Source: Leptospira fletcheri (GTDB taxonomy: Bacteria; Spirochaetota; Leptospiria; Leptospirales; Leptospiraceae). From it: a DNA stretch of 64,000 bases. Positions 58,601 through 64,000 of the stretch are shown piece by piece. The notes under the pieces are model-generated. The model was not told the origin of the DNA. It saw only the letters and a program-made list of their open reading frames with translations, and did not search any database. How positions within the stretch are numbered: position 1 is the stretch's first letter; each line of letters begins with the position of its first letter. Made by a program: the position numbers and the translations under genes. The DNA lies in the NCBI RefSeq assembly GCF_004769195.1, contig NZ_RQET01000013.1, positions 233,500 to 297,499 of the forward strand, given 5' to 3'.

Positions 58601-58719
58601 CCCCACCATTTCCCTAACCCTGTCAAGGTCTGGCTATAATTAGCCATTCTCTCCTTATATGATTCCTTTGAAATTTTAGAGACGGGAAACTGTGTTTCTA
58701 TAAAGGTAAGATCACTCAC
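55693..58719 (-). CDS. DUF1156 DNA adenine methyltransferase, defence island
   Basis: A 1008-residue protein likely making N6-methyladenine. The N-terminal DUF1156 region has the GKWWGRKPLILVRATILGLLLPAS block. SAM-binding motif I is VGDAFCGGGSIPFEAARIG (about residue 223) with DLNPVATL following, and the catalytic motif DPPYADAVNYHE is near residue 627. The long region between them carries mixed helical and charged segments and a target-recognition role is plausible. It is translated from ATG 58719 overlapping the Fic stop and ends overlapping the helicase start. In defence systems it would mark host DNA as self. Confidence 0.9.
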   Translation of the reverse strand: MSDLTFIETQFPVSKISKESYKERMANYSQTLTGLGKWWGRKPLILVRATILGLLLPASNQPEKDREIFLKILTMDEEGLWQRKQGAKKNIRVEDIWRILTEEAHEVRVKKFLQYYEVLPQLMHDLRASLSIYITEKNRKFSWVKKTDPQVKAALEKLAFQSLYYDEKLNYTLRPENIPGPDKTTWTEINQYLGTKAKNLQELVEELGARRFGHRPKVGDAFCGGGSIPFEAARIGCDVYASDLNPVATLLTWAAIHIVGGGPEVAKEVRTAQEEIYEAVDRQVTEWKIEHNKEGHRADAYLYCVEVIDPETGWKVPLAPSWVIGEKTKTVAILKPDKKAKRYEIEIKMGATNAEIQAAKKGTVANGYVVHSENPNKIPMSLIRRENKGGLRPWEKGDFIPRADDVFQERLYCIRYVVPGKKRKEDLNPSPQQNLFETEEAYLPIEEETESYRYYTAPSSSDLKREEKVIQLLQEKFAEWQDRGYIPSRKIESGPKTDEPIRTRGWTHWHHLFNPRQLLAQGLFFKASLNSIVKGDLIRTSQLLGINKMADWNSKLSKWDPSFANEKGSPTFVNQALNTFYNYVTRTVKSLTTTWKFEINSYVSRNSNVLTTDSKEKKIFNSDIWITDPPYADAVNYHELSEFFLAWYEKHIPKLFPDWYTDSKRSLAIKGQNEDFRRSMVEAYSNLAKHMPDNGLQVVMFTHQDAGVWADLALILWASGLRVTAAWTIATETTSALKVGNYVQGTVLLILRKNLSNDTAFLDELIPQIEDEVKRQVDSMHKIEDKEEPNFSDTDYQLAAYAAALRILTSYRVLGDIEVDRELARTRSKTDKSPLETVIENARNVASSYLIPDGLDKSIWTDFSGMERYYLKALDLESKGESKAGSYQELARGLGVRDYETVMQSLRANEARPKTPKEFGDKILGGGGGFGISLTRQAVYSIYSALEADSGAQGRVYLQTEVEDFQKQRHRLIRILRYLERFGHTLSHWQKEGEIAGTIAGLLETNQG

Positions 58720-59788
58720 TTACTCAAGACTCCCAAAAGACGATGATTTAAATAAAAATGATATTTTCCGGATATAAGATCATGTAGAATTCTTGCTTCT
58801 CTTAATTCCGTAAGATATTTTGTCGCAGTAGTATAATGCACATTCAATAACTCTCCTAACTTAACCGGAGCAATCACTGGGTGACTAAAAATTGTCTCCA
58901 GCATATTACTTCTAGCAATATTCGGAAACCTATCTTTAAATATTTCTTTTAGTTCTAAAAACAAAGACAGAATATCGAATAGCACCTTTATCGTTTCCAA
59001 TGCTTGGGAGAGAAAAGCCTCCAACATGAATTGAATAGACGGTACCCAACCTACCTGGAAAGAGATTTTATTTAGAAATTTATAATATGTTTCTCGATGC
59101 CTATTAATACACCCCCTAATATATAATTTTGGTAAATTCAGGATCCCTAGCTGGATCAATTGTAATACGATGAGAATTCGACCTGTCCTACCATTCCCAT
59201 CGGGAAAAGGGTGAATGGCTTCAAATTGATAATGAACCAAGCCTGCACAAACTAATGGATCCAATCGTATAGATTCATCATGAATGAATTTTTCCAAATT
59301 ACTAATTAAATCAGGAATTTCTCGAGCTTCAGGAGGAGTATAGATGATCTCCCCAGTAACTTGATTGATAATTCGATTTTGCGTTTTCCGGATTCCTATA
59401 TTCTTACTGACCATCAATCTTTGCTGGATACCTTGTATAATTCTCCAAGAAAGCGGAGTCGTCCGCATAGCTTCGTACCCCAAAGAATCGCATGCCGATA
59501 ACGAATAACTTCTTTATCTTCCAATCTTTGCTCTGCTTCTGGAAACAGAGTCTGCTGCAATACATCTTCTAGTGTGGTATGGATACTTTCAATCTCCGAG
59601 CTTGCTAGAGATTCCTTGATGATCACTGGAGATAAAAGGAGAAGACGATTTGGTAGCAATTCTGCGTAACCCTTCAATTCACCTAAAGCCGCACGGAATT
59701 CCGGCAATACTGAATAGATTTCTGGAACGGAAAATTCTATTTCAGGAGGAAGAGATGATAGGCTGATAGGCGAAAAAGGCTTATGCAC
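58716..59788 (-). pseudogene. Fic-family protein split by a one-base frameshift
   Basis: Fic enzymes AMPylate proteins. Two overlapping frames, 59414-59788 (124 residues, GTG start) and 58716-59483 (255 residues), together give about 357 residues, the usual length for the group with Fic_N, Fic and a C-terminal winged-helix domain. The first part ends RYRHAILWG and then leaves frame; the second resumes YEAMRTTPLSW. A single missing G in the GGGG run at 59478-59481 explains the break. The catalytic HPFPDGNGRTGR is intact in the second part (91-102); the inhibitory-type SSEIES motif (63-68) is in the first. The stop overlaps the DUF1156 ATG. It could be a pseudogene, a sequencing error or a switch. 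Confidence 0.85.
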
Positions 59789-59823
59789 GAGAGACTCATA
59801 TATTAGATTTTTTGGCTTTTACT

Positions 59824-59851
59824 AGTATATACTCTCAAATATATGGGTCAA
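59824..59851 (-). promoter_or_regulatory. Promoter ahead of the Fic gene
   Basis: On the minus strand TTGACC (59846-59851) and TATACT (59824-59829) are separated by 16 bases, close to the sigma-70 consensus. The minus-10 lies inside the perfect palindrome AGTATATACT (59824-59833), a candidate operator. Transcription would start about 30 bases before the Fic GTG and cover Fic, DUF1156 and helicase genes. Confidence 0.6.
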
Positions 59852-59877
59852 TCTGATATATAAAACTACTCATTTAT

Positions 59878-60459
59878 TTAGTCATCTTCGTAATTTATTG
59901 GATTTTCTGTAAGGGCAAACCGGACTGCCTTTCTCCAACCTCGATTTCGGTGCTTCACAGCTTGCCCGGTGGCAGCGGAGGTCATTGTATATAACCACCA
60001 ACGCTCCTCAGGTTTCAAGCCTTGCCAATTCTTAATGGCAACGGGAATTAGACCAGGATCTGCACTCTCAATCGCCCAACAAAGAAGAATCAGTTCTTTT
60101 CCAAATAGTCTAGGTAGAATATTGTAACCTTCTGAGAATTTAGATGTCTTGAGGCCTGCTCGCTTGAGACGTTGATTGAATTCGAATTCAAAAACTTCCT
60201 GGATTTCTGACCAAATTTCTCGCCTCAGTACCACTCTCATTTCCGGGTCTTCCGACTTCTTCAAGTATTCAATCTTAATCTTTTCAGGGTGATCGAAAAT
60301 TTCAAAATGCTCACTAATGTAAATATAAGGAGAAATATCGTATCCTAAATTTACCAAGAAGTGATGAGAGGACTCCTCCGGAACGACTCCGAAAGAAATT
60401 GATTCGTTTTTATCAGTTTCATTATTCTGATTTTTCGTTTTTCTTTTGCGAGAAATCAC
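59878..60459 (-). CDS. DUF3780 protein, defence island
   Basis: A 193-residue protein that I place in DUF3780 by its SFGVVPEESSHHFLV opening, the HFEIFDHPEKI segment, FGKELILLCWAIE, and the conserved LKPEERWWLYTMTSAATGQ and RNRGWRKAVRFAL blocks. The function is unknown; the family is associated with DUF499 and DUF1156 genes in anti-phage loci. The ATG at 60459 overlaps the DUF499 stop (ATGA). The N-terminus is Lys-rich and probably disordered. Confidence 0.85.
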   Translation of the reverse strand: MISRKRKTKNQNNETDKNESISFGVVPEESSHHFLVNLGYDISPYIYISEHFEIFDHPEKIKIEYLKKSEDPEMRVVLRREIWSEIQEVFEFEFNQRLKRAGLKTSKFSEGYNILPRLFGKELILLCWAIESADPGLIPVAIKNWQGLKPEERWWLYTMTSAATGQAVKHRNRGWRKAVRFALTENPINYEDD

Positions 60460-63400
60460 TGTTTGATTTCATCAGCACTATAGTCCAAATGCAAATCTTT
60501 TACAAAAAATTCAAAACTCTCTCCGGAATTGAAATTCAGATTCCCAACAGATAGAACTACTTGAGAATTTTCAAGATGGATTAATCGTATGTAATCTTCG
60601 ACAATTCCCTCCAATGCCTCTGCCTTTAGAGTGATTTCTTCACCTAAGCTAAGATCAGCAAAACGTTCTTGACTTTTTCTTTCATGAACGTATAATCGAA
60701 TTTTTGACGCGGTAGCCTCCGCTTTCTTCAGATCTGATAAAAAAGTAAATACTTGCTCCGTACTATTTAAAGAATGTCCTTTAGTCCAAGTCAAGGGATC
60801 TTTCGGTCGAATATATGCCCTTGCGTCTTCTCCTGGCTCCACATCGAAAGAAAGTAATTTATCGGATTCGACACCATCTTTCTCTGCCCAGGCCAAAATT
60901 CTAGATTTTTTAGTTACAGGGAAAGGCTCGACATATTCCCCACCTAACTCTCTAGGATCAGAGCCATCAGTTGTATATCTAATTGGTAAATTCGGAATAG
61001 ATTTCAGCTCTACAATCGTCGTTCCATTCTGATTTCGGAGATCGTATTTTAGCTTTATCTTATTCCTCCATATAACTACTGAGCCCGCCGGACTCTTACC
61101 GGAAGAATCTATACATAAAAAGCGAACGGACAGCTCGGCAGTTCTAAATTCGTTAATATTTGCGATCTGATGTGACGCAGTCGTCGGATCTCCATGATAA
61201 TCATAATAGATTTTATCTCCATTCAAAGGCTGTAAACGCAAAGTCACCTCTCCTGTGAAATCATCTCTTTGGATCTCGCTCCATGTAACGGAGGTTTCAG
61301 GAGGTGGAAACGGTCCTTTATTTATAAATTTGCCATTTTCTCGCCATATCCCTTGACGAAGCATTTTATCCTTTAACACATCTAATGCATTTGCATAATG
61401 CCATTGCCATTCGGAGAGCATAGCGGCACGCTTCTTTATTTCTGACCATTCAATCTCTTGGGATCCCCCAAACAATCTTGCCTCGCACTTATTCTTAAAG
61501 GTTATAGATTCGGTACCGGGTTGTTCGATGAATTTTTGTTTTTCTATCAAAGTCTTGCGAATTTGCTCCTCTGCTTTAAATAAATTCGCCTCAAAAATCA
61601 TAGAGATATCAGTCTCATATAATCTATCTTTCGTCGGATAAGCCAATCGCGTGAACGTTTCGCGAGTAGCACTATAGAAATTATTTCGATAAGTATCTAA
61701 GAGTTTTTTTGCTTCTACAAACTGCAAATCGGACTCAGGGATTTTTTCAGATTGCAATTCTTTAATCACTTGTGTGGCAGCTTTTATATTACGAGCAGAA
61801 CGATTTAAAGCTTCCATCCCCGATCTTTCCCCGGTAAGAAACAAAACACGATTTTTAAAGGTCTGGTTTTCGTAAAAATTAGTTTGTTCTTCATTACTTG
61901 GAACAACTTCATTCGGACGATTAATGATCAGAGTTACCGTATCATGAGAAATATGCAAATTTAAATACCCATCAAAAATGCTCACTTTTTGATAAATATC
62001 TTTCTTTTCCGGTTCAAATATTTCCTTCAATTGATTTTGAATTTCCCTACCGGTTGTTCCTGCATCATATGATTGGGTAAGAGTATTGATTTTTGCGACT
62101 ATATTTTGAGTTTCTCGAAAAACATACTTCCCTTCACGATCATTATGTAAATACCAGCAATTACTCCGAATGGATGGTAATATATTCTGGTTCAAATCAG
62201 AAATCAAACGACCAGGTGCAACTAGAGCCATAACTAGTTCAGATTCGGATAATCCCTTAATTCCATTCGGGACCATAGCTAAAGAAGAAAAATATATCAC
62301 TTTGACGGCTGACTGATGGATCTCATTCGAATCCTTTCTATCTTTGTCTAAAGTCTCAGCAATTGCATTTCCTCCAGAAGCAATATCGTGACTTATGGCA
62401 TTTACTAAAGTCGGATTAATCTCGCTGATCACATTATACGTCGCCTGATCATTGAAATCAAAGTGTTGAGGACCAAGTAAGTAAATATTCTCGCCGGTAT
62501 AATGTTCCGAGAAAACGAAGGCAACCTGAGCACGGATTAAACGAATCAATCCTCGAGTTTGCTGAAATCCAGGATTATCCCTGAATCTAGCATAAATATC
62601 TTTTACAGAAGGATGGAATGGATAGGTTTCCTTTATGTGCTTTTCAAATTCAACTGGAGAAGTAATCGTTAACTCCATGGCTTTCGCTTTTTGTACTTCC
62701 TTACCGAATACCTGCGTAATTTCTTGTATCTCATCTTGATTTGGAACTTGGTCGAATAATTTTTTTCTTAAAATGGAGTAAATCTCATCCGAATTTAATT
62801 TTACAGGAGAGAGGGGAATAGACGTTCTATTAGTCTCATTCTCAAGATTCCTCAACGCATCAGAAATTCTGCCGCTCCCTCCTTGATAGGTAGCAGTCAA
62901 ATCAGAGATAATAATCAGTACATTTGAAAGTTCTTTCTTTGTAACAGCAATGAATAGGTTCGAAAGCGCAGTTGTTGTAACCACACCCAAATCCGAGTTT
63001 CCAACTTTCTGACTAGCCGCATTTTCCAAATATGGAGGCAGCTCATCTAATAAAATCACAATCGGCTCATCACTCTGCAATAGCCTGATCCAAGCAGTTT
63101 CCCCTGGTGCCTTGAATATGGGATTATAATAGTCTTTAAATTCTTCGAGTTTACCAAGCTGTCTTGCTAACTCTCCCCATATCCCATAGGGTATATCACT
63201 TTCTCGCCCTGAAAATGAAAGTACGCGAACCGGTTGTTTATTCTTAATAGTTAGCTTTGGGCTCAGAACTTCTCTACATTTTGGATACTTTGCAAGCAGC
63301 CCAACAACAACCATGTTATGCGTCTTCCCGCCACCCATGGCTTGAGTAAGCTTCACAACCGCGGTTTCCGATTTTCGCTCAAACCTATCAAAGGCAATTC

Positions 63401-63560
63401 GAATCAAAGTCTCCATGCCCTGCGTTATATAATTCTCTGAGAAAAACTCTTCCGGATCAATTTTACCGTTCACTAAGTCAGTTAAATTTAGTGCATAGCT
63501 TCGATTTGTATCTGTAATAATATTCTTCTTTATTTTGCAAAGTTCTTGTATTGTCTTCAT
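60456..63560 (-). CDS. DUF499 AAA-type ATPase, defence island
   Basis: A 1034-residue ATPase. Walker A is AMGGGKTH (about residues 73-80), with the glycine triplet typical of DUF499, and Walker B is VILLDELPPYLE (about 168-179). The middle carries a long helical region, and the C-terminal third has beta-rich domains with a carbohydrate/chitobiase-like repeat (PIRYTTDGSDPRELGGEYVEPFPVTKKSRILAWAEKDG). DUF499 proteins are predicted NTPases in defence islands, possibly working as a DNA-dependent motor or as a switch for the effector. It is the first gene of the island's minus-strand unit; the ATG at 63560 has only a weak ribosome site. Confidence 0.9.
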   Translation of the reverse strand: MKTIQELCKIKKNIITDTNRSYALNLTDLVNGKIDPEEFFSENYITQGMETLIRIAFDRFERKSETAVVKLTQAMGGGKTHNMVVVGLLAKYPKCREVLSPKLTIKNKQPVRVLSFSGRESDIPYGIWGELARQLGKLEEFKDYYNPIFKAPGETAWIRLLQSDEPIVILLDELPPYLENAASQKVGNSDLGVVTTTALSNLFIAVTKKELSNVLIIISDLTATYQGGSGRISDALRNLENETNRTSIPLSPVKLNSDEIYSILRKKLFDQVPNQDEIQEITQVFGKEVQKAKAMELTITSPVEFEKHIKETYPFHPSVKDIYARFRDNPGFQQTRGLIRLIRAQVAFVFSEHYTGENIYLLGPQHFDFNDQATYNVISEINPTLVNAISHDIASGGNAIAETLDKDRKDSNEIHQSAVKVIYFSSLAMVPNGIKGLSESELVMALVAPGRLISDLNQNILPSIRSNCWYLHNDREGKYVFRETQNIVAKINTLTQSYDAGTTGREIQNQLKEIFEPEKKDIYQKVSIFDGYLNLHISHDTVTLIINRPNEVVPSNEEQTNFYENQTFKNRVLFLTGERSGMEALNRSARNIKAATQVIKELQSEKIPESDLQFVEAKKLLDTYRNNFYSATRETFTRLAYPTKDRLYETDISMIFEANLFKAEEQIRKTLIEKQKFIEQPGTESITFKNKCEARLFGGSQEIEWSEIKKRAAMLSEWQWHYANALDVLKDKMLRQGIWRENGKFINKGPFPPPETSVTWSEIQRDDFTGEVTLRLQPLNGDKIYYDYHGDPTTASHQIANINEFRTAELSVRFLCIDSSGKSPAGSVVIWRNKIKLKYDLRNQNGTTIVELKSIPNLPIRYTTDGSDPRELGGEYVEPFPVTKKSRILAWAEKDGVESDKLLSFDVEPGEDARAYIRPKDPLTWTKGHSLNSTEQVFTFLSDLKKAEATASKIRLYVHERKSQERFADLSLGEEITLKAEALEGIVEDYIRLIHLENSQVVLSVGNLNFNSGESFEFFVKDLHLDYSADEIKQ

Positions 63561-64000
63561 TTAATCTTATACGGCCTTCGAGATTCCAATTTCAAATTAG
63601 AAAATTCAATGTATAGGTCCATTCACTATACAAATCATAAATTTGACATAATTTGCATCAATTCAAATCTTCCATTTGAAAATATATCGAGTTAAGCATA
63701 CTCTCGGGATGGGACAAATTTAACAACGATTGGAAACAAAATCACGGAAATCTATTAAAAGAAACCTTTTACTTAGCATTCGGTCAGTAGAAAATGCTCG
63801 TATAACTTGTCTAGGACCTAGCCTTATAAGTAGCGGAAATAACCAGGGTGTCATGGTGTCCCTTCAATGACAGACTGCTATCCAAAAGCGAAAGTCTTGA
63901 GCAGCTTAAATCCCTTCCTCCCTTCAAAACAAAAAAGCCGAAGATTTCTCTTCGGCTTTTGTTGCGTTCTTAGAAACAGTATAACTGCGAATTGATTGTT
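63561..64000. other. AT-rich region upstream of the defence unit
   Basis: No gene seen. The promoter of the DUF499 unit should lie near the left end, where the inverted repeat GTATAG-N9-CTATAC (63611-63631) is a possible operator. A terminator lies at 63936-63962. Confidence 0.5.
63936..63962. terminator. Bidirectional Rho-independent terminator
   Basis: AGCCGAAGA (63936-63944), loop TTTC, TCTTCGGCT (63949-63957), followed by a T-run; the A-run before it gives a matching tail on the other strand. It insulates the island from the genes to the right. Confidence 0.85.

Noticed and set aside
59476..59486. Programmed minus-1 frameshift in the Fic gene
   Set aside because: The CTTTGGGG run is out of register for an X-XXY-YYZ slippery heptamer, and a tRNA-Trp slip would mispair; an indel or sequencing error is simpler.
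52943..63560. Canonical DISARM system
   Set aside because: The helicase and methylase fit, but no DrmA, DrmB or DrmC is present; DUF499 and DUF3780 replace them.
52120..64000. CRISPR array or integrase-type mobile element
   Set aside because: No regularly spaced repeats, no integrase or transposase motifs, and no tRNA at the edges were found.

Overview
The window looks like chromosome from a spirochete of the genus Leptospira, probably one of the moderately GC-rich intermediate-clade species. This is inferred from a DUF1577/PilZ-type protein that I know mainly from Leptospira, from a tRNA-Ile(GAT)/tRNA-Ala(TGC) pair that stands alone instead of sitting in a 16S-23S spacer (Leptospira rRNA genes are dispersed), from several sensor proteins with 7TM-DISM-like architecture, and from short GTAGGAG-type palindromes between genes. 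No rRNA, CRISPR array or insertion sequence was found.

Bases 1-4613 hold a tightly packed minus-strand operon: methyltransferase, RhlE-type DEAD-box RNA helicase, N-acetylmuramoyl-L-alanine amidase, GerMN-domain protein and the start of an exported protein. Bases 4782-18176 are mostly ordinary chromosomal genes: RidA, a membrane protein, a 494-residue exported protein, a chemotaxis receptor, a zinc alcohol dehydrogenase, a hotdog thioesterase, a GST, a PAS histidine kinase, a lipase-like hydrolase and the DUF1577/PilZ protein. Bases 18201-22685 form a minus-strand operon of SMP-30-like lactonase, acyl-CoA dehydrogenase, ACAD10/11-type kinase, DUF6285 protein and histidine phosphatase. This reads as a possible 4-hydroxyacid/lactone catabolic pathway.

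Bases 22832-37543 carry a cyclic-nucleotide-binding protein, a membrane acyltransferase, the two tRNAs, two paralogous multi-pass membrane proteins flanking a sugar-dehydrogenase lipoprotein, a flavoprotein/NapH fusion, a TfoX-like protein with a histone-H1-like tail, a membrane-bound 7TM/AraC regulator, and a porin plus lipoprotein pair closed by terminators. Bases 37629-43644 are a CzcCBA-type heavy-metal efflux operon headed by a Cys/His-rich small protein. Bases 43932-52119 hold signalling (7TM histidine kinase, SpoIIE phosphatase), a DMT transporter, a GFA protein, a GT39-like membrane glycosyltransferase, a 54-residue charged protein, an RRM protein and a sterol-desaturase-family enzyme.

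Bases about 52166-63560 are a visibly AT-rich defence island. In transcription order on the minus strand it encodes a DUF499 ATPase, a DUF3780 protein, a Fic protein broken by a one-base frameshift, a DUF1156 DNA methyltransferase and a PLD/SNF2 helicase. A truncated HrgA-like gene converges on it at the left edge. ATGA start/stop overlaps join DUF499 to DUF3780, Fic to DUF1156, and DUF1156 to the helicase. A good promoter sits just before Fic, so the island appears to be two transcription units. This DISARM-like but DrmA/DrmB-less module with an embedded Fic gene is the most interesting system in the window.
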